Origin: Sclerurus mexicanus | Lineage: Eukaryota; Chordata; Aves; Passeriformes; Furnariidae | NCBI GenBank assembly: GCA_013396755.1 | Contig: VWZF01000445.1 | Span: forward strand, 1,253,523 to 1,317,522 | Length of the DNA: 64,000 nt | Reading direction: 5' to 3' | In this document: positions 1 through 12,438 of the stretch, in pieces | Numbering within the stretch: the first letter of the stretch is position 1 | How the letters are laid out: each line of letters begins with the position of its first letter | Translations under genes and position numbers: made by a program | Notes under the pieces: model-generated | Databases searched by the model: none | What the model was told of the DNA's origin: nothing | The model's input: only the letters and a program-made list of their open reading frames with translations

Positions 1-943
1 GGCTCACTGAAGTTCAGTATTACCTTAAGCAGCGAGGTTTAAAAAGCCCATGAAGATAATTTTACTGTTTTAAAATATCACATATTAAGATGTTCCAGTT
101 GGATCATTACAAAGACTTGTCACAGCTTACCCTAATAGCACATTCTTCAAAGCATTCTTGGGCCTTATTTTTAGATGTTTTTCTCCTAGTCGGACAGACT
201 TGACAGTAAAGACAGGCAACTAAGCCCTAGGGCTAGGCATCAGTTTCACTTCTTAACAATATTGTATCTACAAAGAACAGCATACGAAAAGACAAGTTGC
301 TCTGTGCTCTGAACCTTCTATTGACTTTAAAACGCAAACTCATACTTCCTCCTCTGCTTTCACACACGAATTTAATTGGTGCCAAAGTGAAAGATCCCAG
401 CATGACCTGTCTCCACTCTAAGCCACTCCAGCTGTGACTGTGCGAAAATTTGTACATTCAGACACTGCTGAAAGAGAGACCTTCCTAATAAGCTGAGGTT
501 TTGTGCTGATGGAGAAAAAAAGAAGTGCTTGGTTGGAAACAGAAAGAACTGAGACTTAGCTTACTCCACCCTTAGATTCATACAAAGCTTTAAAGGCCTC
601 AATAAGGACCAAAGAAAATCAGAATAAGGATTTGACTGTTTACTGCACACAGAAGATTTAATAAGAAAATAGCTCCAACAACTTGTGCAGGGCAAGTGTT
701 AACTTATAGTTTAATAACCTATATTGTATAGGCACTAGAATTTCACTTCCTCATGCATTTTTTCCACCTTTATGACCAGAATCTCACCAGGGGTATGGCT
801 CCTTTTCAGTCACTAGGTTTTTTACTGCATCGTGAGCAAATCCGAGTTAGCTTTAAACTACCTGCTGCTTCTTATAACGAAAAGAAAGTCAGTCGGCCTC
901 AGCATATGTTTCCTACTCACCAGTACAAGGTGAGCACGCTTTA
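1..943. other. Unique AT-rich noncoding sequence
   Basis: I see no gene, repeat family or structured RNA here. Reading frames on both strands are short and show no recognisable domain. The stretch ends at the octamer-like 3' end of a CR1 element. Confidence 0.6.
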
Positions 944-1265
944 CCATAGAATCATTAAATGTTTTGGGTTGAAAGGCACCTTAAAGATCACCTAGTTCCA
1001 ATCTGGCAGGGACAGCTTTCACTAGACCAGCCTGCTTAAGGACCCTATCCAGTCTGGCCTTGAACATTGCCAGGGATGGGACACTTCTCTGGACAACCCA
1101 TTCCTGTGCCTCACCACCCTCACAGTAAAGAATTCGTTCCTAATATCCAATCTAAATCTACCCTCTTTCAGTTTAAAACCAATCCCCCTTGCCCCCAGAG
1201 CCTTCTCTTCTCCAGACTGAACAACCCCAACTCTCTGAGCCTTTATGAACTGCAGTGCTGCTGGA
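944..1265 (-). mobile_element. CR1 LINE fragment, 3' end (minus strand)
   Basis: Read on the minus strand, this ends in the CR1 3' octamer (seen here as catagaatcatt on the plus strand). It carries the usual CR1 3' region in order: the block about pledging the lead product to a pair of domain-free 3' UTR segments ending in 'aaccccaactctctgagcc' near the 5' side of the fragment. Only about 320 bp remain, so it is a 5'-truncated copy, as is normal for CR1, whose reverse transcription usually stops early. It contains no complete coding sequence. Divergence from the family pattern is moderate, so it is not a recent insertion. The 5' boundary near 1265 is approximate. Confidence 0.88.
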
Positions 1266-3689
1266 TGGGCATCCCTGGTTTTCAGACACTGGCCTCTTTC
1301 CTCTGAGTGTTGCAAAGGGGATGGTCTGATTCAAATGTACTATACATGCCCATCAGTGACATGGCAATACCCACAGTCACCATATGTGTGGCAACCTGTT
1401 CCTCTTTCTGATTTTGACTTTACAAAGCTTAAGCCTTACATGTTAGAAGAAGAATTTAACCACAAAAAAAAAAAAAAGAGAAAAAAAATAAATAAGCAGT
1501 AGTGTTGAGCTATATACTAGGAAAAGAGGTTGACTGTTTTTCAGTACTGTCAATGGAGACCCATAGCATGCAGGTAAAGAGCAAGAATCAAGAAATTATT
1601 GGAAAGATAATGCCAGTCCTTTAAAACAGCACTTCAGATGGAGCTAAATGTGAACACAGGCTAAATGATATCAGTGTCCCAACAGTCTTCTACAGAAAAA
1701 CTAAAGCCTACTGAAAACACTCTTGTGCTAGGAGAATTTTCCCAGCCTTGGGAACTTTTTAGAGTATCACAGACACATAAAATTATGCACATGCACATCT
1801 GGACAGAGTAATGATTTCATCCAATTAAATGTATTATTTTAAAGTTAGGAAAATAATAGCCAAGCAGAAATACATAAGGAATAGAAACACCTTTAAATTT
1901 CTGTGTCTTCATAATTAAAACATAAAACCACATGGTTTCCCATAACTTCAGCTGGAAACAATTAAGCATCACCTCCACATGCTCAGAGGAGTATTTTCTG
2001 CAATCAGTGCAACTAGAAAGGGCAGGCAAAGGCAGAAGTGAAAGGCAGAGCGGGCACATGGGTATTATGCTCTTCTTTTTTGTGCAGCTGCATTCTTCCT
2101 TATTTTGATTTTGTCACACTCACTCCTTTCCATCTCAGTCATAAGCAGAGTATCTCAAAAAGCTCCTCTTTCAGTAAATGGTACTGCAAGGATGCAGAAA
2201 TCAAAATTTTAACTCTTACATAGAGGCTTCTCCCCCAGGTGGTTTGTCTGAAAGAAGTTTCATCCTGGCACACTGGGAAGTAGTTCATTACTAAGAAAGA
2301 AACAAGGTCTTATTGAGCTCCTATGCCATAAGAGAAGGTAAAGTAAAATAATCTGCAGGATGAGTTCAGGACAACATCATTCAAATACAAATAATGGACA
2401 GAAGATTGAATGCCCTTTGGGATACCATTACAGCTGAAATCTGTGAACCAATGAAGCATTAATTTGCCACTGACTGCAATGGAACTATGATTTAATTGTT
2501 TTTGTATTCTCCTAAAGCATGGAGGACTCAATTTTTGAAACTTCAGAAACAAATCTGGAATGAGAGAAAGAACCTAGTCATAAATCAGAAAATGTAAACA
2601 GTAATTACGAAATGAACATTTTCTTTAACAGGATTTTTGAACAGAGAAATAGCCATGTAGATTAAAGTCAATCAGACTATTTTTTGGTAAATCTAAAATG
2701 TTATGCAGAGAAGCATTCATTTCAATGACATTTTAAAGAGGGTCCATGCCAATTTCAAAAGGAAAACAAGGCAGAGAAAAAGGAATCAAAACACTTCCTT
2801 TCTCAATTTGAAAACTGACATTTAGAGTCAAACATTTTCACATAAGAGAATTATAAGGCTGTGACTTTGTGCCAGTATGGAACAAAAATAGATATATAAC
2901 CTTCAAAAAATCACCATAAAATCAATCTCTTTCCTTTGACCTACTCTCTAATTGTCTGGAATTATACCATATAGCTTAAGAAGCTGCCAAGAATATCCAC
3001 AATTCAAAGACATCATGAATGTAAGCAAAAAATAAGGTAATTTTTTTAAACATAACCTCACTGATTTTGTAAAAACCTTGGCTTGATGGCCAGTTTTTCC
3101 TCCCTATGTGAAGTTATAAATCCCTTCTTGCTACTAGATGTTTGTGAATCACTACTGATGTCAGATACAACTTCCTTACTTTTAATTAGCAAAAAGCAAA
3201 AAAAAAGGTTGTTATTGACCATCCCACCAAAATCTGAGAATATTTTCTTATCTACTATTCTGCAGATGAGAAGAGAGTTGTAACTCCAGTTGGATGGGCT
3301 TTACTTAAAGCTCATTTTTGCTTTCAAAGATATGTATTAATCACAGGATGGCGCAGAGGAGGCAAATCCCCTTCTTCCTGGCAGACTGAATGTGTGATGT
3401 TGGCAGGTAGGAAATCGATGTTTCTTTGGTCTGAAAACCAATAGCATGAAACTTACAACGGGTCTGAGTTTTTCCCGGTGGCTCTACACAACCAAACCTC
3501 AGTTTAGGGACTCTTGGAGTCCACTCTCAGAGGCACATCATTACTCCGCAGTGCTGTGCTACCCCTGCCTGGATGTCTACAAATCCAGTGGAGGTAACAT
3601 CTGGGACCACTTGGAAAGGTGAGGTGGAAACAAGCTAATCAGGCAGGCTGTCACTAGAGGGCAATGCAACACTAGCTGTCCCATTCCTT
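1266..3689. other. Unique noncoding sequence with A-rich tract
   Basis: No convincing gene is present. An A14 run at 1464-1477 is followed by more A-rich sequence to about 1495, and it directly follows a 55-codon frame (from the ATG at 1335) that has no stop before the A-run. That could be chance or the tail of a retrocopy (see findings). The rest is unremarkable AT-rich sequence. Confidence 0.5.
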
Positions 3690-3910
3690 TCACCCCGTCC
3701 TGCAGCCTGTCTATCCCGTGTTCCCGAAGAGCTCCACGGCCCCTGGGGCGCTCCAGGTGCGCTGGGCAGCACCTGAGTCCCGGCAGCAGCCTGGCACAGG
3801 GGACAGCAGCGCTCACCTCCGGACACGGTGCCCGTGGCTTTGCACATCGTCTGCAACAGCAGGCACGGCTCTGCTGCTAGCCGGTGTAAAGGAGAGCAAC
3901 CTCACTCTCG
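3690..3910. other. Small GC-rich, CpG-bearing patch
   Basis: This about 220 bp patch stands out from its AT-rich surroundings, with many CpG dinucleotides (for example around 3713-3760 and 3801-3870). It could be an undermethylated regulatory element, a short exon or its flanks, or an old GC-rich insertion. On the minus strand an acceptor-like TTGCAG (3851-3856) and a donor-like GTGAGC (3811-3816) bracket a 34-base segment at 3817-3850. No domain or known gene is recognised, so I do not call an exon. Confidence 0.4.
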
Positions 3911-6900
3911 GTGTGGAGTTAGACCCTGTTATAATGGAATCCCTTTGATTAAACTGAGGGATGTGGGATTTTGCAAAACCCGTGTAAGGCTCGGTATGCA
4001 ACGGGCAGACATAAATAGGTCAGGGCACATCTGTATGTAACTGAGCCTTCTGGCAAGGTGATCCTGTAGGAGACAACAGGCAATGACAGAAGAGAGGCAA
4101 GAGCTTGAGGAAAAATTGAGTCTTCATACAAGCAAGAAAGAATTCCATTTAAGAGCAAATATCATAGTGGGTTTTAGGCATCTGAAACTGCATATATTCA
4201 AATTCAGTTTTGTCCAGAGAGAAAGAGAGCAAACAACCAAGTTTTGCATGGGCAGAGTCCAGAGCATATGTCAAATCTTGAACTCGCTGCTGAAGTAGAA
4301 CAGGTTTGGTGCCACTGTGTCACATTATGAGTTTGGTCTAAGACTCTCTAAAGAAGATGCGTATTTTCACAGAAATGGAAAAAAATTCTCTTTTTAATGT
4401 AGATTAAAATTCTCTACCCAGTTATAAATCAAAAATTAACAATGTTATGTAGGTCAGGGCATTGAAGCTACATTAAAGTTTTATCCTCATTCACTAAATT
4501 TTAATTTTAATGTGGCACATCTGACAAGTCTTGTGGGAATACTTAGAATCCATTGACATCCTTCTGTCACTGGTATCAAAGCTTCATCTTTGAGACTCTT
4601 GTTTTCAGATACCTAGCTGTCACTGGATTATTTTGTCTGCAATGGTGTCACAATCGATGGCTCTGTAGACATTCACATGCATGTCCCCCATTTGTCAGCT
4701 AAAGCTCACACACCACAGAAATAAACACCTCTAGCTACAGAAACACAGGTTTCTATGTAATCTTTTAAAGGTGAAAGCCATAACTCACTTTTTGATCCCT
4801 TCCTGTCTTTTTAAAGTTACTGGAACTACTTGCCTTTGTATTAAAACTCCCAAACAATTCTACAGTTTAATTTGCAAACAACATTTTATTCAAGGAACGG
4901 CTATGAGAAGAAAAAATATTTTGCATATCCCTGCCATCACTTTTTTTTATGACCATTTAGGGCAGAAACGTTGATTCCATTTTTGATAAAACTGTCTGTG
5001 GATCTGGAAGACATCTAATCCTGGAGTAGAAACAGTACCACACAATTTATCTAGTCAATCAGTCCAGAATTACAGAAGAAATTCAGCATTTGATCTATTG
5101 TGGCCTTTAGTGCTTAAGCAATTACCAAGCCTCTTACTGAATAATAGTTATGACACTTTCATGGAATGTCAAAGTACTCTCACAGATCATTCACTGGCAA
5201 AAATTCACTCTCAATATTTCAAAAAAACAAATGGTCAAATGCATATCTATAAGGTAGGTGCAAATGGATTTATATCAATTTGATGGAAATTATTTTAGCC
5301 CAGAAAAAAAAATCAAAATTTTTCTTCTTGGTATTCCCAAGAAGCAGCCAAGGTTTGTTTTCAGATCTGAGATCTGCTGCTAGTGTGGCTGTGACCCAAT
5401 AGAAGCAATACCCTGTCTGTCTGGGCAGCTGGGTAATCCTGGACTTGTGTGCTAGTGTACAGAGAAGAAAACTATGTAGGCCAGTGAGAGTCATTCATGA
5501 CACATGCAAAATCACAGCAAATGGCAGAATTACAAAGATATATTCTTTTCACTTGCAGTTGCATTCCATAGCACATACCCACTGCTCCTGTCTTGCTTAC
5601 AGATTTGCTCTGACACACTCAGGGCACAAAAAACTGTCTTAGTATTTCACAAGACCCCAGCCAGAAGGTGCTGCACTAGGTCTGAACTCACCAAAGTATT
5701 CCATCACAATGAATTTCTCATCGTGGTCCAGAAACCCTTTGCTACTGGAGAGCTTTTAAATCTACTGTGTCCTTCTCTGACTTTGCATATAGACCAACTT
5801 TGAGGCATCAGAGGCCTCTAACAAACATTGGGCCGGGATGAAGAAAAAGCAGGATAAAGCACAACCAATAATATCTGTTATACCTGGCTAACGTGAGCTT
5901 GCAGTGCTCTCACTGCATCTTTGACTTTCAACCCAGCAGGCACTCTATTTTGCCCCAACTTGTTCACTACGCACCAATGTTTTAACATGAATTTACAGAA
6001 AATGTTAAATGCTTTGCCTGTCACACAGTCACTTCAAGCTTCCTGAAATGTTTCGTCCCTTCTCTGCTTCAGAATTGCTGCCTCGTATGGGGAAATTATA
6101 TTTCACATACTTTCTTCTGTAAGGAATAAAAAATGTAAAGATAATACTCCAAGAATGCCAAGAAATGTTTCTGTCCATTAGAAATACTGGCCTGGTTCTA
6201 CCTAAAATAAGCAGGTGGGAAGACTAAAGAAAGCACCTCCAGCAATAAGGCACTGGGGAATTTTTCTTAAGAGAAAAATGTGATTTTTATTTATATGTGC
6301 TTGGTATTGCTAATTGGCCTTCTAGTTCAAAGTTTAGGTGCTATTCCTGAACCCAGCTACAACTAAGTCCAGAGTACTTGTTCTTCTTGACATGTTAGGA
6401 TTACATTTATTGAATATCAGGGGGGTTTTTAATTGCATGCTGATGCATAATCTTACCACTTATTAGCCTTATTTCTCTTTCTCGTTGCAGATCCTGAGGT
6501 GTTCCAAGCACCTTTCCTCCTCAAAACTAAAGCTCCTACTTGTTTGCTTTTTCATTTCCTTAGCTAGACTTCAGATTGCATTTTCTTGAACGCCGCAGCT
6601 ATTTATCCAGGGAAAGGACTAAAGAACAGATTCCTTCTGACACTCTCAGGATGCTGCTGTGAAGACTTCTGGCTTCAAGGACCCATAATAATGAAAGATG
6701 AAAGCTTTTTATAAGTTCACTTTCTTGAACAAATTACCAACATACAAAGTTCAAAACAGGTTCAAAATCCATATTGCCCTCCTCAGGAAATGACACCAAT
6801 GAAAGCAAAGTAAATCTATCAGAACCAATGAACACACATATGCATTTACATACAGCAGAGACCAAAATTACTTTTTTCCAAAGGGAGAAAGAAAAAGTAA

Positions 6901-9900
6901 ATAAAAAGGCCTTTTTGTAGAGCCCGATTTCAAGGATATTTCAGGATCCATTCTCCATTATTTTTGTGTTTGGAATAATATGTTCAGGCACACAAATCAG
7001 CCAATTCTGCAACTTGGCTTCATTTAATTACTTTCTACATAATTCAAGATGGAAGAAAATTCTTTTCTCTTTACTTACACCTTATAGCAGAGCTAAATCA
7101 CTCCCTCCCTCTTTACATCTGCAGTCAGTCATACTATTACATTTTGATTGGTAGAGTGGAAATCTTTTTCTACATTTGCTCCTCTACCAGGGTGTTTGAT
7201 TTAAATAATCAATTTATTTAGGCAGACAGCTACCTCAGGCACAGCACATGTTTCTGTGGCTACAGGACTTCAGAAGTTGTTCATATATGCCCCTGCCTTG
7301 AGTACTTTGCCACCTAGAAAGCCTCCTACATAATGACAGAAGCCCAAATCATAACCAGTTCCTCAGACATCTTACTCTTGATCTGTCACGGATATGCCAC
7401 CTTCACTCAAAAGGCAGGAAGGCAGAATCTGGGTTAAATAACTGTATCTTCATTTCAGCTATGTTCCTCATTGAACAGCTGCCACAGTTGCTCAGTACAC
7501 AGGTTCATCTTTGCAAGTAGGGGCCACACGGCAGCGGGTGGCTTTTAAACCTCCTGACAGTAGCAAAGTAAGAAATGTTTTTTAAGCATGGCCATTCCTG
7601 CGGCAATGGGCACTGGGGGAAGTCCAAAGAAGTACTCAGTGAACTGTATGTGGGCCACAAGGAGTGCACTGAGCATCACTACCGGAGTTGTCTCTGAAGC
7701 CACGAAACCATTCAAAGCACACAGAACAACTTGGGCACTTTGTTCCACTGACCCACATTCACCAGCCAGCCCTGCCCTTACAGATATGCTGCTTATACTC
7801 CCTAAGTCCCTGCAGCAGTTGATACTTGTCACTGGTTAGCATTCTAGTATGTCAAATATCAAGGATATTTCCTAATTCCAAAGATACAAGGACCTCAAAA
7901 GTTACTGCAAGGAGCACATTGATCAATGTTGACCAATATATGGAAAAAAAAATATATGCAAAAAAACCCCCACATGAACTAAAATGTCACAATTTAAGAC
8001 ATCACATATGGCACTTTGCACCAAGGAAAATCCCCCACTGAGTTTATAATTGCCTAGCAGAGGAGAATTCAAAAAGGAAGTAAAATTGTTTAAAACTTTG
8101 TTGATCTGTCATATTATTAACAGTTTTCTGAATTTAAAAAGTCCCCAAATAGTGCACAGTAGACCTAAAAGCAAAAATAAAATGAAAAGACTCCCCAAAC
8201 TCCCTCATCTTCACATTAAGATGGATTTTTGCAATGAATGAGTAACCTCTTTCACTTTTAATTTAGGTCTACCCATCAACATGGGTGTTATTATTCACAG
8301 CAGCAAAGCCCTTTCCACACTGCAGCAGAAATAATAGCTGCATCTCTGTGTTCCTTTTTTCCCAAGAATTCACAATGTTATTTAAATAAGTCTAGTATGC
8401 CATAGGTAGAGCAGACAAGGCTGCTTTTAATGAAAGGCTATTTTTACTGTTCCAACTTTATATAACATGACTGGAATTTGCTTGTGGAAGAAAGGATCAT
8501 TAATAGCATGCCACCTCTCCCCTACATACAAGGACTCACGACACCCTTGGACTTTTTCAATATTCATGTTGACATCTATATTCTACCAAGAAGCACTATA
8601 TCATTTACTAAACAGCACAGGCAAGACAGTATTCTTAATGTTTCCACAATGTATGATACAGTGTTTTCCTGAGAAAAGAAAAGCAAAGCAAAGCAGGAAT
8701 AGATCTATTGCCAAGTAAGTCACGAACTGTGGAAAAGCCATGAGCTTCTTCATCTACGTCTGTCCAAGACCCAGCACAGTGGGATGCTACTGCCTGGCTC
8801 GTGACTGGGACTCTGATCCTGCTGCCACACAGCTAATGCTGATTAAGACATACCATTGGGTCTTCTCGCCTGCATGGCAAGGAAGTGAATTACAGCATTG
8901 AGTAAAGTTCTTTCTGATCTAATTCCACAGTTCAGTTTTTCAAAGGGACTTTAGTGAGGCACCCAGACCATGTGCTGTTATGATAAGAGCTGGGTGTTCA
9001 TGTCCCTGAGGCCCACCTGACTGCTTCCTCCTTGCTTTCCATAGGGATATTTTTATCCAGAATCCAGAGAAAGTTCCTCTGCAAAACTGCCTGAAACAAA
9101 GCTGCATGTGTGCTTTTCAGGCTACATTTTTGAAAATCATAGAGAATAAAACAAATGCAAACATTTGTAGTCATAGTGTTCACACCTATACACAAAACAG
9201 CACAGAAAAATTAATTACAAGTGATACAAGTGGGTAAGTTACTACATTGTACTTAAAATCTTCACCCTTGTTGTGGACAGCCTCTAAGTGTATTTAGATT
9301 TCTTTAGCTCAACCTCTGTAGCATATTCAGTATTTCTACCAAACAGATGATTTGGGATGTATCAGTAATGCAGCAATTAACATATAGCCTACCTTTCAAG
9401 ACAGTTGACAGACAGCCGTGATGGAAGATGTAAGTAGAGTCATCTCATTTTAATTCAGATTTGCTGAAAACCAAACAGGAAATTAAGGAATTAACTGGGA
9501 AAGGACCTTGATGTGAAGAACCTCTGTTTAATCACCTGGAAAATAACTGTCTCTCTGGTTTCAGGCATATTATTGGCTTATTTTTTGCAGATCTATGGGG
9601 TTTGCCTTTTAGCCACCATTTAGAGCTGTTGTGTTCAGAGGTAAGTGATCATTAAATCACAGAAGAAGTAGGGAAATGTTACATAACTCAGGGAAAAGAA
9701 ATTTACAGCAGGGTCTTACCCACCAACCAGAAGCAATTTTGGAAGTAGCCAGAACTCACAAGAAAAGACAAAAATATGAATTAAGACCTAGATGGATAGG
9801 CTTTACTGGTACAGATGTTTTACCTTTTCACTATTTATGGAGAGATACAGAATACACCAGGTCCTGACAAAAGGGCTGTCTTGAAGTGTGTAATGAACAC

Positions 9901-12410
9901 TGCCAGAAGGCAAGAAGTTTCTTCCATGACCTGTTTCCCCAGAGTGGAGCAGATATGCCTTAAGGCTGCAACCCACCGAACCAGTGCAGGAGAGGCTGTG
10001 CCCCCAGGGTGCACTGTAGAGGTGAAAGAAATGAAACACATCACCTAAGAGGTAGGGCACTTGGAAGACTCTGGAGCTTTTTGCTCACATCTTGCTGAGA
10101 GATAACCTTGCTGAGGAACAGGAAGGCCCTGTAGACTGCCTTTCATATTGTATGTGCAGGTATTCTATACAGCCCAAAGGAAGAACCCAGTCTGAAAACA
10201 TACCAACCTCAAAATAATGCTCAAAATAATAGACACAAACCTAAATTTCTACTGAAGTCAAAATTGTACTGGTTTGCAGATTGAATTTTGAACTTTGTGA
10301 ACTTTTATGATTGCTGAACTCATAGTTTTATTCTGACCCAGTTAGGTAATTCCATGTAGAAAAGACTAGCCTGCAGTGCTGCAGTGAAGATGGGATCCCC
10401 TTTGAGCAATAATCTGTTCTAAAATAAAAATACATGCCCAAAAATATTAAAAGGAATCCAAATCTAAAATTCTTTTTAAAATCAGGCATGTGGTTAAAAT
10501 TGTGCCATTTATATCAGATTTAGGGTTTAAAAAATAAAACACTCATTCAACAAAAAGTAAGTTTCTGACACGATTGTGACATACTGCCTGACTTTTGGTT
10601 TATCCAGAGTAACCACAAGTGATTTTTTTGTCTGGGAATGTCTTATTTCTACCAGTATAATTATGTTATGCATCACTTACATATAACAGTTCCCAAACTG
10701 TGATCACTTCACTCATTTCTACTACAATGTGCAGATAGGTGATTAGCGACTCACTTCTCTGATTAAAGTAGGTAGCAAGAAAAGAGATGTGAGCGGTATG
10801 TTGCTAATGAAAAAATGTGGGTGCCGAGAATGAATTGCAATAGTTGTAATATTTGATATTAATCAGATGAGATAAAGAAATTACTGACATACTTTCCCAG
10901 CTTCTCAGTCAGTCATCATACTGATAGGTAAGCTGTTCAAGACTTATGTATGAGAGACTTAATACTGCTAATAATAAATTATGATGAAGTCTGAACAAGG
11001 ATATGTGAAAATGACTGAGTCCACATGATATTTCTTACTGCAGGAGGAAAGGCTGAGTCATCAGGAGGTTAGAGAGCTATAGTAATGAAATGAAAATGAG
11101 CTTTTCAACTCAAAAAACATGAGAAAGATGGACTTTTAATTCCCAGTGAAAGCCAGTAGGCAGAGCATATAGCCCACCTGGCCATATACAAAGTCATACA
11201 GTAGGAAAAATGAAAGTCCTCTCCCATCACCGTGCCTGGCCTGGAACTGTGTGCAGAAAACATATTTACTGAAGCTTTGCACAACATTATTTCCAGGGCT
11301 CCAAGCTTCTGCTGCAGGGTAGAATAGTTAGCTTTCCTATTACAAATGGCAGGATAGAGCTGGAAGAGATAGCGTGTAAGGAAACTTCACTGGGTCTTGC
11401 ACTACAGCACTGTATTAAGACCTAAAAGCATTTTAGCTAAAACCTTGGACTCTGCTGTAGAATTCAAAGTACAGAACTTCTGTTCTAGCTCAGCAAATGA
11501 ATGATGCAGCAGTCTATCCTGTTGAGAAATACTTTTTTTCCATGTGTCTGAATACAACCCTTGGGGCAACTAATCCTCTACCTCAGGTTGAAAATCCCAG
11601 CTTCACTTCCATTTTAGCTGGGGTCAGGAGTGTGCTTTTGAAGAGATTCTCCTGAACATCCCTTTACTTCATTGTGCTTTTCAGTGCAGGGCAATCTCAG
11701 CACACAGACTGTGTTCATTTGGGATTAAACAAAACTGGGGTGCATCGAATGTTCTCCATCTGCTCATGGGTACTTATTCAGCCAGATGTGTATTTTTAAG
11801 AAGGTGTTAGTGTGGATATTGGGTCTCCTGCATTCTCTGTTCACCTCTGCAGGATCATGCCCACCTGCTAATACAGGCATACAACAGTGTGCACTGTATA
11901 TACACTACTTCTACCAACATGTACACCTCAAACAGTAAGTTAGGAAAACAAAATTTTGGGGTGGGAATTTCTTTAACTGAAGTGAACAAATTTGAACAAA
12001 TGCAAAATTTCCAGTATTACCCCTCTGTACAACTTCATAGCTATGTAATAGGGACAAGGAATATAAAGTAATTATGGGACATATAGACACACTAGACAAG
12101 CATATTGTACCTATAAAATACTCCACATTGTTAATATAAGCACTAGTCCCTGCATACTAGGTATGTAATTCTTGTTATGCTTTTTGTAGAATGATAACAG
12201 AGGTTACAGTTCAGAAGGGATGTGGATTGAAGGGGAATTAGTTTCACATGCATTCAGATATTTTCATATTTTCATTTTTTCCGATACAGGAGAGACAAAA
12301 AGACAGGCAGCTTTGAAGGAAAAACCTTTTAGTGTTAAACATTCTTTCCTAAAATTAAGTATCTTCTTTGGAACAGCATTTTGGTTTTCCTTAAAAGAAG
12401 GTTGGCATAA
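3911..12410. other. Unique AT-rich noncoding sequence
   Basis: I find no supported gene or interspersed repeat over these 8.5 kb. A 96-codon minus-strand frame at 7545-7832 encodes a stretch of hydrophobic residues, but it has no ATG at its start, no recognised family and no clear splice context. Unique stretches around 4600-4720 and 10830-11030 look like ordinary noncoding DNA, possibly conserved. Small ancient repeats could be missed by eye. Confidence 0.5.
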
Positions 12411-12438
12411 TTAATAAATAAATATATTTATTTATTAA
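12411..12438. repeat. Perfect 28 bp AT-only palindrome
   Basis: Positions 12411-12438 equal their own reverse complement. The sequence is A and T only and is built from TAAA/TTTA steps around a central ATAT. Long AT palindromes can extrude as cruciforms and can be hotspots of small rearrangements. Here it sits in unique noncoding DNA with no adjacent gene. Confidence 0.9.
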
